NCBI GenBank assembly: GCA_904066235.2
Contig: CAJFCV020000004.1
Location: 7,254,001 to 7,318,000 of the forward strand
Source: Bursaphelenchus xylophilus
Taxonomy: Eukaryota > Nematoda > Chromadorea > Rhabditida > Aphelenchoididae
Reading direction: 5' to 3'
DNA: 64,000 bases
Part shown: piece after piece, positions 35,469-47,640 of the stretch
Numbering within the stretch: the stretch's first letter is position 1
Layout of the letters: every line of letters starts with the position of its first letter
Notes under the pieces: model-generated
The model's database searches: none
What the model was told of the DNA's origin: nothing
What the model saw: only the letters and a program-made list of their open reading frames with translations
Translations under genes and position numbers: made by a program

Positions 35469-37179
35469 TCAGTCCGAGAGGATCTTCAGACAAGCCTTGA
35501 CCGAGTCGACGATGGTCGATGACTCCAATTCGGCCTTCAGGGATTGAATCTCCGCGAATGTAAGGTTGTTAAACGTGTCGGAGAACTCAGTAAGAAGTCG
35601 TTTGATTTTTGTCTTGGCATCTTCTTTTAGTGCTGCTTCAACCTTCTGTTCATCCATTTCCACCTTCTGTTCTTCTGGTTCTACCTTTCCCATTTTTTTC
35701 ACCTTCGAAGGCGTCGGCTCTGGCGGGGATTCTTCCAACTCATCCTCTACACCCTCACTTAGCCTATTCTCATATTTGAATGGTTCAACTCGCTTGGGTG
35801 TTGTGTAAATCGACTTCCGAGCTGCATTTTGAGGAGTTTGGAGGATGACGGGTGCATTCTTGACCCTTTCGAGGAATTGTCGGGAAGTCGGGGTTGTCTG
35901 GCCCTCCTGTAAATTCGTTATTTCGCAAATTAAAATTAACAAGGGAAGGCTTCCAAGTGCGACGCTCAGATCTCCTTTAAATTTTGCGCACGCCTCGGTT
36001 GGGTCATATATCAATGGCTGAAAGTTTTACCCCGCATTTTGCGGCGCAGCCGAGATATTTAATGATCGTTGTTGCCGACAGAGTACGCAAAACGCGGAGC
36101 GCCGCCAGAAATAAAAACAATTTTTAGTCGCATCTTTGCCAGATAGGCACATAGCAACAGATAGCAACATAAAAATACTTTCCTTGAAAACAAAAATTAA
36201 TCTAAATTTTTGCCAAATTTCATCAAAATCTTAGTGTCGCACCTGGAGTAATTCCCTTATAAAGAAAATTTAATTAAGCGGAAAATCTAAAAAAATCTTA
36301 CCTCCGGTATTCTCCGTACTTCTGAAGTGTCAGCAAACTTTACATTCCGAGTCTCCTCATGTCTCATCAAATTCTTCTGATTCTCTTCTCTCAGCACTGA
36401 CCTCACGGCTTCACTTCCCAACAGACCGGGATTATTCGCAACCAGATTCCGAGTGTAATCCACGCTCATCCTCTGCTGCACCTTCCGCTTCATTTCCAGA
36501 AACGCTTTTCTTTGTACTGGATCCAAGAAGTTGGTGGACAAGATGGTCATTCGAGTTATTCCCTAAAAATGCTATAGAAAGCTTAGACAAAGAACACTTA
36601 CATTCTGATTATTTCTACAAAGGGAATCGAGATCAACGGATGAAAGAGGCTTAAATTCTCCGAATTCATTATCTGAAGTCATTCTTGGTGGAGGTATCGA
36701 TGAGACTGCAGTTGAAGAAGCAGTCGAAGGCCGGACAGGAAGGTTCTCTTTGGCTGATTGGCTATTATTCTTCACTGAATCTGCTGCAGAAACGGGTTTT
36801 TTGGAGAGTGCCGAAGTTGAGTGAAAACTAAAGCACAAAAATAAAAATTATAGATAAAAAACATACCGTTGACCACGACCAAGCGTTGAGGAAGGCTTTA
36901 AAGGAGGGGCATTGACATTAGACTGAGATTTTGAGAAAGCTCGAGTCACTGGACGCACGATAACCGGTTTCGCAATATTTCCCTTGGCCCCATTTGGAGG
37001 GACACTCGTATTTCTTACTGATATTCCGGCTGTTCTGTTCAAGGATGAAGCTGTCGGTCTTGTCAAGTTAGAAGTGCTCGAACTCCTTGTTCTTAATGCC
37101 CCCTAAACCAACAGAATAAAAAAAAACACTAATATATTACCGCAGATGGAGCCCTTAACCCCGTCTCCTTCCTGAACAT
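35469..37179 (-). CDS. Unknown basic, Ser/Thr-rich protein with a KEN box
   Basis: Five exons on the minus strand (37179-37141, 37102-36867, 36827-36602, 36562-36302, 35906-35469) join in phase to give 399 residues. Residues 1-160 are basic and rich in S, T, N and P and look disordered. A helical patch follows (DPVQRKAFLEMKRKVQQRM), then an acidic stretch with repeated EEQKVEMDEQKVEAA. The C-terminus is a predicted helix (KTKIKRLLTEFSDTFNN...DSVKACLKILSD). The sequence SAKENLP contains a KEN tripeptide, a possible APC/C degron, and TPKR/TPSK sites suit proline-directed kinases. These hint at a cell-cycle or cytoskeletal role, by inference only. No family was recognised. It shares a 290-bp divergent promoter region with seryl-tRNA synthetase. 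Confidence 0.75.
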
Positions 37180-37467
37180 CAGTCCTGATCAGTAAACCAC
37201 AGATGAAAGGATATTGGTCAATTCTCGAGCGAACGAAGGAGCCGAAAAGACAGAACGATTTCAGTAAATTCAAATATTTTTTTTGCGGGAATGTTTTCGG
37301 TTCGAAAGCATTAAAATGTGTGGCATTGTGTTTCAAGTAAAAATCCTAGAAAATTTTCAATTTCGACGAAATTACATCATTTGCAGTTTCAACTGTCAGG
37401 TTTTGTGTTTTACGTTTGTGCTTGTAAAGGCTGAAAATAACAGATTTGCATTTAAGGTTATCCCAAA

Positions 37468-39192
37468 ATGGTTTTGGATATTGACCTTTTCCGTGTGAAG
37501 AAGGGAGGAGAACCCGATGTAATCCGGAAATCCCAGAAAGACAGGTATAAAGATGTGACCCTAGTGGATAAAGTCATTGAAACCGACGAGACTTGGGTTA
37601 AAGGTAAGTGTTCATGTTGTTTTTGATTATGTATTGCTTTTCGGTTGAGTAAAAATTAGTTTTTCAGTCAGATTTACTTTGGACAACTTAAATCGATTGA
37701 AGAATGTAACGAGCAAGGCTGTGGGAGAAAAAATGAAGGTGAGTTGTTTCCTTTATGATGAATTCTTTGAGATTATAGAAAAAGGAACCACAAGGAAATG
37801 ACCCAACGGTTCCCGACGATCTAGTTTCTCGGTTAGAGGACTTGAAGCTGGAGGATGTCTCTGTAAGTTTCTTTTTAATCCTTTTATTCTGATTTTTAGA
37901 AGCTGACTGTAGTACAGATCAAAAAATTAAAGGAATTAGTTGAGGAGCAGATGGTAAAAGCCAAGGATGAAATGACAAGGCTTGAGACCGAAAGAGACGG
38001 CTTCCTTGGCCAAATTGGCAACATCCTACATTCCAGTGTTCCTGTTAGCGATGATGAAGCTAACAACAAAGTCGAAAAGAAGTTTGAAGGAGCGGATGGA
38101 TTCACGAAGAAGAAGTATTCCCATGTGGATTTAGTTGTTATGGTTGATGGATTCGATGGGGAGCGCGGAACAACTGTTGCTGGAGGTCGAGGATATTTCT
38201 TAAAAGGTCCTTTGGTCTTTTTGGAGCAAGCGTTGATCAATTTGGCTTTGAGGATTTTGAATGAGAATGGATATACACCTTTGTATACTCCTTTCTTCAT
38301 GAGGAAGGAAGTCATGCAAGAAGTTGCCCAACTGAGCCAGTTTGATGATGAACTTTATAAGGTAAAAGGCGATATTTTACGTTTTTATAATTTAACTTTT
38401 AGGTCAGTTCCAAAGGATCTGAAGTTGTTGGAGACGATAGTGTCGATGAGAAGTATTTGATCGCAACTTCTGAGCAACCAATTGCTGCCTTCCACAGAGG
38501 TGAATGGCTGAATCCTCAAGAACTGCCGATAAAATACGCAGGGCTCTCCACCTGCTTTAGACAAGAAGTCGGTTCTCATGGGCGTGACACTCGAGGAATC
38601 TTCCGAGTCCATCAGTTCGAGAAGATTGAACAGTTTGTCATATGTTCTCCCCATGATGACATCTCCTGGACACATTTCGATGAAGTATGAACGATTAATC
38701 AGCGGGTGAACTGTATTTTTTGTCATCCTTGGTTTCACTTCTATTTTATTTTTTTTTCAGATGATTGGCAATGCTGAGAAGTATTATCAAGCGCTCGGAA
38801 TTCCGTATCATATTGTTAACATCGTCTCTGGAGAGTTGAACAATGCTGCGGCCAAGAAGTTTGATCTGGAAGGATGGTTCCCCGGCAGCAATGCCTTCAG
38901 AGAACTGGTCTCTTGTTCCAACTGCACTGATTATCAAGCCAGGCGCCTGAAGGTCAGGTTCGGCCAGAAGGCGATGGATGGAGAGGTCAACTACGTCCAC
39001 ATGTTGAACGCCACCATGTGTGCTACCACCCGAGTGATCTGCGCCGTTTTGGAGAATTATCAAGAAGAAGATGGAATCAGGATCCCCGATGTTCTCAAGG
39101 ACTTCATGCCCGAACCCTACAAGAACAAAATCCCATTCGTGAAAGAAGCTCCAATCGAAGTGGAAGCTAAGAAAGCCCAGAAAAAGAAGTAA
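37468..39192 (+). CDS. sars-1: Cytosolic seryl-tRNA synthetase
   Basis: Six exons (37468-37603, 37668-37738, 37779-37862, 37900-38361, 38403-38684, 38761-39192) encode 488 residues. The protein starts MVLDIDLFR, the family N-terminus, followed by the long antiparallel coiled-coil arm that grips tRNA-Ser. The class II catalytic core then shows the [15 protein letters not shown] serine-binding region and motif 2 ([22 protein letters not shown]). Motif 3 lies in the last exon, around [20 protein letters not shown]. The C-terminus ends in a lysine-rich tail, AKKAQKKK, typical of the animal cytosolic enzyme. It charges tRNA-Ser with serine. No mitochondrial targeting signal is present. Confidence 0.96.
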
Positions 39193-39315
39193 TTGGGAAT
39201 ATAACAGCTCATTATCACGCTTGTTTTTGTTGTTTATTACATTATGATTTCTTGTTTGACCCGTAAATACAATCCTAAGTCTATTTATTGTCTTCAGATT
39301 ATCAATAAATCTTGT

Positions 39316-41231
39316 TCATCCAACCACCTGATACCATGGCAGTTGTGTTTGCGGTTGAGTGTAGTAATCGTTGTTATTGTAAGCACTGTACCCTCGGTCA
39401 ATAGGCGTGATATGACCCTCGGAGAAACGCCAGGAAGGGCGAGCTGGAGGAATGCAATAGCCACAGGATTGGGCACAAAATTCCTTCATAATTTTCTCGA
39501 AAAATGGCGATCTACATCGTTCCAGCCATCTCCAACATAAAGTACTCCGATCTCCACATTCTGAAAGGTGATTATGGATGATAAAGGTTACAGGAAATGC
39601 CTAATACTTACGTGGCTGGACGTCAGGCTCCATCACATTCCGACTTGTTGGCAAAGGGACCAAAGATGACGTGGTTGGAGACATACTGTAACTAACTTCA
39701 TTTGCGACTGCCAGTGGAGACACTGGCCAAGTAGGACGAGGCTTTTGAGAGAATGTATTGACATACTTGTAAGTGTGACTCTAGAATGATAATAATGATG
39801 AGAAAGAACACTTACCGGAACCGTGTTCCCACACATATACATCTTCTTGATTTTGAGGAGATCCGTGGGACTGAAATCCTGAGCAATGCCGATTACCTTG
39901 GTCATTCCTGGCTGCTTGGCAACTAAAGTTTCTTTTCCATTCTTTGTAAAGGCCATGCTGTCATAGTGCATTATGGATCGGTAATCGTAAACTTGGCCGT
40001 AATACGAACTTTCGGTTAGATCTACCCGACCAAACTGATCGTATGCACCTAGAATTGCTCAGTGCATAATAAATAGATGATTTTTTGGCATTATTGTTAG
40101 TGGGTGGTACTACCTTTATCGATGTTTTGCCAGAGTATGGAGATAAAATGGTCCCGATCCCATCTCTCGTGTTCATGATAAAAGCCGACCGAGTGCATTA
40201 ATTCATGAATAATTGTGTCATATTGCATACAACCATCGTCTAATGAGAGTTCTTGTCTGCCTCCAGCCTTTCCCACATCGGAATAACATCTGAAGTTGAT
40301 GTTGGTGTTTAAAAAAATTAGAAAGATATTAAGTTTTTGGCGACAAATTTATCTTACCCATCGATTTTCCCGATGTAAAGGTAATCCCGATCGTAAGGCT
40401 CCTTCGGTGTGAACCTTACACACGTTTGTTTGTGATATTGATTGAATGCCTTGGCCAAGACGGCCCTTTCTCTGTCGTTGTATTGTGTTGACAGAACGTA
40501 GGGTATCCTTCCGTCTGGCCATTTCTTTATAAAGTTTGTAACTCCGTTCCGTTTCTTGCCATTTTGTGTCATTTTCTGGAAACATCTCATGTTTTGTTGG
40601 TAATAAACCAAGTTAAAGCCGCTATAGTGGTCTATTCTACAACTAAAGTAAAGCGATTTGTATAGATTTTACTGGCAGAAGAGTGAAAGTAGGTTTTTAC
40701 CGAGATCCACTGTGCTTTCCCTCGAATATCTCCATGGTAAAACTTTTGGTGAGAGAGCAAATAACCGCGGTTCGAATGTTTATCGACTATAAATAGAGCA
40801 TTACGTGATCAGGAAAAAGAGCTTACCCAACAACTGGTCGTATTTCTCGGCGTTTTTGAAATCTGCATCGGATAAAAATGTTATGTCATCATCTGAAATT
40901 AAATCAACTTTCGAGGGTGTGAAATCTGTGAGAAAGTTTTGTGTGAGGATATTGGACTTACCGATGCTTCTTTGGAAATCTTCGTCGGTTAAATAGGGTT
41001 GGGAAGAAAAAACTAAAATACGACGATAGTACTACACATAACAAGCATAAAAGTTTCAACACTCACTTTATACCGAAATATTAATCATCATAAAAAAATA
41101 AATGCCATTTTTTCAAAAAAATTAACGATTTGCTAACATAAGCATAATATAAAAGTCATCTTACCTGAGTTCATGAGAATACTGTAGATGATTAAAATTA
41201 GGCCAGCCGACCCGCAGAGTCGATGTCTCAT
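39316..41231 (-). CDS. Astacin-type zinc metalloprotease with ShKT domain (NAS family)
   Basis: Nine exons on the minus strand (41231-41165, 41012-40962, 40892-40827, 40786-40701, 40575-40358, 40289-40114, 40048-39816, 39780-39612, 39560-39316) encode 436 residues. The order is a signal peptide (LILIIYSILMNSV), an astacin prodomain with FYHGDIRGK whose Asp would cap the zinc, and a basic GKKRNG cleavage point. The catalytic domain has HELMHSVGFYHEHERWDRD (zinc-binding HExxHxxGxxHE) and the Met-turn SIMHYDSMAF with its tyrosine. A linker leads to a six-cysteine ShKT domain (CGDRSTLC...CAQSCGYC). It is secreted and probably digests cuticle, matrix or food proteins. The layout matches the ShKT-bearing nematode NAS subgroup; the exact member is not assigned. 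Confidence 0.93.
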
Positions 41232-42278
41232 CTTCTATTAGACATGATCATACCATAAACAACGCGTTTACAACTCCATGTCGAGATGTTTTACTGATGA
41301 GTAGTAGCGTTTAGTTATGGCACTGAAATGGCACCTGACAGAAAGACTGATCGCAAAATAATAAAGTTTAATGATGATTCAAGTGTGTGAGTCACTAAAC
41401 AAGTACAGTAAGCAGCCCAGTGATAAGCCGCGCGATTCGGCCCAACGTCGAATTTTGACGCGGCCCGGGCGACGAAGGAAGGGGGGAGGGCGGGCGGGGT
41501 AAAATATTTTTTGTATGAATTTTCGCGCTCAAATCCGGTCCGCTCGTCTTCTCCATATAATCTCGCGCGTGCAAAAAATACACTTCCGGGGAAATCGGGG
41601 GACCAATCAGAATAATATTGAATAATAAGGGGCCAGAGGGTTGCGCAACCCCGAGTTCCGAGCAAAAACTATTGAACCCGCAGGTATTGCCGACCAAATG
41701 AAGTTAGGCGGGATATTCCCCCACCAAAAAGGTGGGCTTTTCACGTAAAAAATACGAAAAAGCCAGAGGATTCGCCCTTGACCAAGTTTATTTGAATAAG
41801 AGGATCAGAAGTGAAAGGTGTATTGTAAGAGTTACAAGGTTGCTTCGGTTTTTTGTTTGGTTTCATGTGAATATTCCCTCCACAAACATCATCATTTTCT
41901 GCACCTTGACTTCCAACCTTTCGCCAAAGAAGATCTCGAAAATAATAATTCTTCCCGAGTTTTCTCTTTACCCAAGAGCTCAAAAAGTATTAAGAGAGTA
42001 CGAGAAACAATTTAGAGTAGTCCTTCGCCCTTCCTAAACTATAAACCTTTCATAATTTGGTGCTAAAAGCCATTGTCGGGTCCCGTGAGATGATACCCCT
42101 TTGATTACGCGAAGAATGGTGAAGTAGAAGGCCAAATATTTGCTCTGATCAAAGGCGTAGAGTTACACTGAATGAAATCAGAACCGGAAATAGGCTTTAT
42201 ATTTATTCCAATTAATTAATTAATATCACAGGGCCTAAAGTAATATAAGCGGATGTTAACTGACAATTGAGTGGACTC
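41232..42278. other. Intergenic region between astacin and aminoacylase genes
   Basis: No gene recognised. A GC-rich patch at 41430-41500 with purine runs and a poly-G stretch lies in the upstream area of the astacin gene. The right end holds the 3' flank of the aminoacylase gene. Short frames on both strands lack domains. Confidence 0.45.
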
Positions 42279-44226
42279 TTATACGTTGGCCAAACGTTCG
42301 ATGAGTCGTTCGTAGATCTGAACACCTCGGAGGAAGACCTTATCATTGAGGTATTCATTGTGATCATGGAGAAGTTGGGGCGTATTGATCATGGGACTGA
42401 AGCCGATCGACTTGTAGCCTTGCTGAAATTATTAGAATTACTTCTAGGGTATGCAATAGAAAAACGGTTTTTAAAAAAAGAAAAAAAAAGCTTCAACATG
42501 AAAATTTTTGTTAAAACCGGGCTATTGTATTGTTAATACAACCCAGTACAATAAAAAAAGCTCACCTCTCGCAAATATCTGGAGTCTGTGGCTCCAACAA
42601 ATATCTCCTTGGAAATCTTACAGTCCAATTCTTCGAGTGCTGAGCTGAATGCACTCCACCAAGGATCTTCTTTTGTGGTGGGTGTAATCTGTTTAACCAT
42701 ACATTTCTAAAACAATAATGCAAACATAGACCCAGTTACCTGCAAGAACTCAATTGTGACTCCAGGACCCGCTTTCTCACACCATCCCTTAATACGAGCT
42801 TCGAATTCCTAAAAATAATTGTAGTGTTGTGACTTTTTTGCTGACAAAAGTACAAAAATGCGATTATCGCGCGAGAAAATCCGATGAAAACTCTACAAGT
42901 AATCTTCCGACGGGCTCGTTCAAAAATAAATAACAATAAAAAGGAGACAGTACTCACCTCAAAGTCGACGGTGGGTGTAACTCGCACATCAAAGTCTGCA
43001 AAAGTCATCCATCATGAAGTGTAATAAAAAATATGCCGCAATAAAACATGATGCAACTTACAAACCACAAATTCAGAAGGAAGAACATTTAGTTGGACAC
43101 CTCCTTCAATTTTGGTGAGATTAACGGTAGTCACATCTCCGAGTTTGAGGTTAGGATCTTTCTCCAATTTCAGACGTTCTTCTTCCCGAAAAGCAAGGAA
43201 AGAATTGATTACGGACTGTAATTTGGCTCCAGCCGTGTTCTCAATGAACTTGGAGCCGTGTCCAGGGGAGCCGGGACAAGTGATCTTTAGCCCTAAAATT
43301 AAATTTGAGATGGTACAAATAAAAAAAAAGTTTAAAGATAAAGGATAATCTAACTCACACCAGGGACACCGCTCAGCGTAATACACCTTATATCGATCAT
43401 CTTCCGTTGCCAGTCCCTCATCCAAGACAAATCCAATATTCAATTCCTTCAGCTTGTCGGTTTTTGAAAACAGCGCCATTCCATCCGCTCCACAAACTTC
43501 TTCCTCTACAAAGAGTAATAAAGCTTGATAAAATCAAAAAAAAAAATCCCCCGAAATTAAAACCCTGCAACTCCTAAAAACATACCTGGTCCCCAGAGTA
43601 TATGGATGGTCCTCTTAAACTTCTTCCCATCCTTCAGCAATTTTCGTAACGCCTCCATGTATTGTACACCAACGCATTTCATATCTTGAGCTCCTCGGGC
43701 ATAGATATCCCCCTTCTCATCGCGATGGGCAGAGTAGGGATCGTACTTCCAGAACCCAGGGAACGTGGGGACAACATCAGTGTGAGAGTAGAGCATGAGT
43801 GTAGGGAGCGAGGGATCAGTTCCCTTCAAGATCATCCCCACAAAGGGCTTTCCTTTCACGCACTAAAATCAGAGATAAATAGGAATAGCTAGGCATCTAT
43901 ACATTTTTTTGAGTTCCATGCTCTACGTAACCCAAAACGTAATATGTAAAATATCACCTTGCTCGCTTGACCGGTCAAATTGGTCAACAAGTCAAGTTCC
44001 AATCCTTACCCCTTACAATTAGCAAAAACAGATTGAAATATTTAACCTACCTCATACGTCCAAGTCTCCAATCCCAACTCTTTGGCATACCCCAACAAAA
44101 ACTTGGTGCATTTCTCTATAAAAACCATAGATCAGTATAAGATCTCTTACCATAATCCGGAGTCGGTTGCTCGGTATTAATCTGCAGATATTGCTGGAAA
44201 CGTTGAATCGCGAGTTCCTCAGCCAT
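42279..44226 (-). CDS. acy1: Aminoacylase-1 (N-acyl-L-amino-acid amidohydrolase, M20A)
   Basis: Nine exons on the minus strand (44226-44151, 44115-44051, 43862-43586, 43505-43359, 43292-43062, 42995-42958, 42808-42740, 42706-42566, 42422-42279) give 395 residues, close to human ACY1. M20 metal and catalytic residues are visible: [30 protein letters not shown] (catalytic Glu pair), the ATDSR region and LLHDHNE near the C-terminus. The dimerisation segment [13 protein letters not shown] matches the ACY1 lid domain. The enzyme removes acyl groups from N-acetylated amino acids in the cytosol. The ATG lies 11 bases below a TTTTAG acceptor, so trans-splicing is likely. It follows dihydropyrimidinase at 437 bp on the same strand. 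A decayed copy of two of its exons lies at 47245-47640. Confidence 0.94.
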
Positions 44227-44663
44227 TCTTTTTTTGCCTAAAACAATGTTAACCGAATCTACGAAGAAAACGTAAACAAATGGATCGTTTACTAAATCGG
44301 GACGCCTTTTCAATCAACGGAACTTGTATCGACTCTCGAGAGTCCAAAAAATATTTATTTTTATGAAAAATAGGGCGCTAGTTGCCGCGAGGACATCTTA
44401 TACGAAGAATCTTGAGTCTGAAATTTGTAAGATTACTGTAGTTTCTTTTGATCTTTTTGCGAACGAATGATCTATCCTTTGTATTTTTTGTTTATTTTTT
44501 CACAAATATCCTTCAACATTATAGTACATTGATCACAAGTCAGAAATAGATAGAAATAGTACAAAATAGTCTTGAGGGCATCTTTCCAAAACCGTGTAAA
44601 ATATCTGTCAACAACTCGTAATCACCTTATTCATTCAACTCGAACGGCTGGAAACACATAGGA

Positions 44664-46945
44664 TTATCTTGATTTATCACCCTTACCGCCTGTCAGGTTA
44701 TTGTTTTGGACGTCTGTTTCACGGAGGACAAGGCGAGGCTTTCGACGCTGCAAAAATAGATAGAGAATACAGATTGATCTGCAATCTAAGGACAACAATT
44801 AGAACAGGAGTACGTTCAAAGAGCTCTTGAGGAAACGTGAAAATGGAACTGAAAAGCAAAGAAAAGGAGGAACGGAATTTTTGGAGTCTTTGAGATCATA
44901 AAGGAAAGCGATTGACGAAACCAAAGGATAAGGTCCACCATAAGGAGCAAAGGGCGATCATGAGGAGGAGGATGCAAAGAAGGTGCAGATACGAGTATCT
45001 GTTATAATTATCTCAGGAAAAAGTGGATAAACAAGATAAAAATAAACTTGGAATTAATTTAAAAAAGCTGAACATGTTTGCAAATCTTCCGGAGAGTACT
45101 CACCTCTTTTCTGGCCTCAATTGTTCCAAACACATGGTTACACCAAGGTTTCAACGGTACGAACTTTCCAGCCCCAGGATCTGTGAACAATTCCCCATTT
45201 CTCCAGACGACCTTTCCTCGGCTGATTGTAATCTCGGCGACTCCACGAATTTTGATACCCTCAAAGATGTTGTAATCCACAGCTTGATGATGATTTGCTG
45301 CAGAGATTGTCTTTACAGCATCCTTATTCCAGATGACAATATCAGCATCCGACCCTGCTTGGATTCGTCCTTTCTTGGGATAGCAATTGAAGATCTTGGC
45401 AGCAGTAGCACTGGTGATGGACACGAATCTCATGGGGTCGATCTTTCCGGTGTTTACACCCTTCTCCCAGACCACTCCCATCCGATCTTCTACTCCGTTT
45501 ACACCGTTTGGAATCTTGGTAAAATCTTGGAGTCCCATTCTCTTTTGACTGCAAGAAAAAGTGCAATTGTCAGTGGCTGTTAAGTGGAGCTGTCCGCTAA
45601 AAATATCAATATTATTAATTTTATCGGATGCATTTTATTTTGAATAAGTAAGAATTTCCTTACCAAGCTAACAAATCCATCAATGCCTCGGGCGTTCCCT
45701 TGTCCCGGCTTAATGGAGGTGACAAAACAAATTGAGCGGCGTGTTCCCAGTTCTTATCATAGTAATGTGATCCATCGCACGCCAAACCAGCCGCAATCGG
45801 CTCTCCAAATACGACATTGCCCTTCTGCCGAGCTTGAGCGATAGCTCGGGCAGCTCCCTTTGACATAACGTGCACCACATACAAAGGGCAATTGGCTTCA
45901 GCAGCTAAAATACAAGCCCGTTGTGTGGCTTCGGCTTCGAGTTCTTCTGGTCTGGACTGGGTGTGACCTTCAGGGCCTGTTACCCCAAGTTCGAGAAGTT
46001 CTTTTTGCTTCTCAGCAATTACTGGGCCATTTTCTGCATGAACTCTGGCTAAAGCTCCGACTTTGGCACATTGTTTGAGGCCTTGGAAAAACTCGTGGTC
46101 CTCCACCATAAAGACTCCCTTGTAGGCCAAAAAGAACTTGAATGAGTTGATACCTGAAGGTTGATGTCATTAATGACATTATCGGTCTGTCGGGAAAAAA
46201 ACGGCGGATCGTCGCGCCTCGGAATCGCCCATCATCGCTTTGCGACTGCAAGCCGCGGATTGGGATTTGATGCGCGACAGCGGCGAGGCGAGACATTTTG
46301 ATGCGACGATCCGCCGTTATTTTTCCGACAGACTGATACTTGCCGTATTCAGGAGTAGTGAGGACTTCCATTTCATGCTTGACTTGATCGTTCCAAGAAG
46401 TAATGGCTATGGATAAAGAGTAATCGCAACAAACTTTCTCGTCGGCCCACTTTCTCCATTGCTTGTAGGCTTGTAAGGGAGTGGTCTGCTTGTCCGGGAT
46501 TACAAAGTCAATTATCTAAAATAATATGACATCAAGTTATTTTTATACCTAACTAATGTTTGTTTGAACATACCATGGTAGTCCCACCAGCCAAGGCAGC
46601 TCTCGTTCCAGTATAAAAGTCATCAATAGAGACCTGCCCCATAAATGGCAATTGCATGTGAGTGTGGGGATCAATGCCTCCGGGCATGACGTAGTTGCCG
46701 TCGGCATTGATGATCTCTGTGGACTCATCGATGGGCTCAAGTGATGAATCTACCGCTCTGTAAATAGAATGGGTACTGCCTTATCTTTAACTGCTTTTAG
46801 TCAAAATGTTCTCGTTTATGTTTAAAATTTCGTATTTGTTTCTTTTGTAGGTGCCATACTTAATAATTCCATCCTGAACTAGCACATCAGCTCTCTGAAT
46901 AGAGTCCTCATTGACCACAAGTCCATTTTTGATCAAGATTGACAT
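44664..46945 (-). CDS. dhp-1: Dihydropyrimidinase
   Basis: Six exons on the minus strand (46945-46860, 46757-46574, 46515-46344, 46153-45664, 45596-45104, 44747-44664) give 502 residues. The catalytic set of an active cyclic amidohydrolase is present: DPHTH metal ligands, the lysine in [10 protein letters not shown] that is carboxylated, the histidines in RVHAENG and [11 protein letters not shown], and the aspartate in TATDNCTF. The enzyme opens dihydrouracil and dihydrothymine rings in pyrimidine catabolism. The intron between exons 3 and 4 can only be spliced in phase with a GC donor (gcaagt) and contains a MITE. The C-terminal exon is basic then polar. C. elegans has two such genes; which one this matches is uncertain, so the symbol is tentative. 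Confidence 0.93.
46182..46336. mobile_element. TA-flanked MITE, copy 2, inside a dihydropyrimidinase intron
   Basis: A 155-bp element with ends TCGGTCTGTCGGG and CCGACAGACTGA is flanked by TA at 46180-46181 and 46337-46338. Its ends and the next 10 bases match the element at 18847-18985. It begins only five bases inside the intron, directly against the GC splice donor, and makes up most of the 190-bp intron. Confidence 0.88.
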
Positions 46946-46971
46946 CCTTTACTATAATTACAATCAATAAG

Positions 46972-47215
46972 CAGGGACTGTTTATTATTCAATTACTGTA
47001 TACGTAGACAGGAATACAAGCCCGGAATTAAACTGGTAAAAAATAAACACTTAACAGTACTTATATTTGGAAATCCTAAACAGTTCAGAGGGAAGGATCC
47101 AAGCAAAAAACAGGGCCGGATCTGTTATAATGTCATCTGCCAAGGAATTTATTAGAAGTGGGGCGGGGCTGATCGGCACCGAGTTCGGGAAATTAAAGTG
47201 TTCTGCAATTTGAGC
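46972..47215. repeat. Dispersed direct repeat, copy 1
   Basis: The segment starts GGACTGTTTATTATTCAATT and ends around GGGGCGGGGCTGATCGGC. It resembles 48163-48480 in the same order and orientation, with several internal length differences. It lies just upstream of dihydropyrimidinase. Confidence 0.6.
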
Positions 47216-47244
47216 AAATCTAATAACAGTAAATAAGACAACGT

Positions 47245-47640
47245 TTACTTGGAAGTAGACGCTGGGCGCAACGTGCAGATCAAGGTTTCAAAATTCATCA
47301 AAACAGACAGTAAGTACCTTCTCAGAATTCGGCCGTGGGAAAACACTTCCGTGAAAACATGGTCATCCCTCACAAAGTGTAAAATAAAGTATAGAATAAA
47401 AAGAATAGACTAGTTTTAAAAAAATCATCAGAAAGAAACGATCTGGAAACCTCCTTATTATTAAATTTTGGTGACGGTAATGATATCCCCCAGTGTGAGG
47501 CTAGGATTGCTCTCTTTTTTCAGACGTTTTTCTTCATAAAAAAACGAGGAAAGCGTAGACTACAGGTTGTAACTTGGCTCCAGTCGTGTTCTCAATGAAA
47601 TTTTGGGCCATGCCCAGAAGAGGTGAATCAAGATATTTTC
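47245..47640 (-). pseudogene. Decayed aminoacylase-1 fragment (exons 5 and 6)
   Basis: Plus-strand 47245-47303 aligns to exon 6 of the aminoacylase gene (around 42955-43010), and 47462-47640 aligns to exon 5 (around 43110-43295). Order and orientation are the same as in the intact gene. Shared stretches include GGCTCCAG(T/C)CGTGTTCTCAATGAA and TTTCAGACGTT. The frame is broken by indels and substitutions, and the other seven exons were not found. It is a partial duplicate of the gene about 4 kb away. Confidence 0.75.

Noticed and set aside
42279..44226. Cytosolic dipeptidase (CNDP) instead of aminoacylase-1
   Set aside because: Length, the [18 protein letters not shown] lid segment and the C-terminal LLHDHNE..VFLRGV pattern match ACY1 rather than CNDP.
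46012..46371. 119-residue minus-strand frame reading through the MITE
   Set aside because: It leaves the dihydropyrimidinase frame after the element, whereas the GC-AG splice restores the conserved [13 protein letters not shown] sequence.
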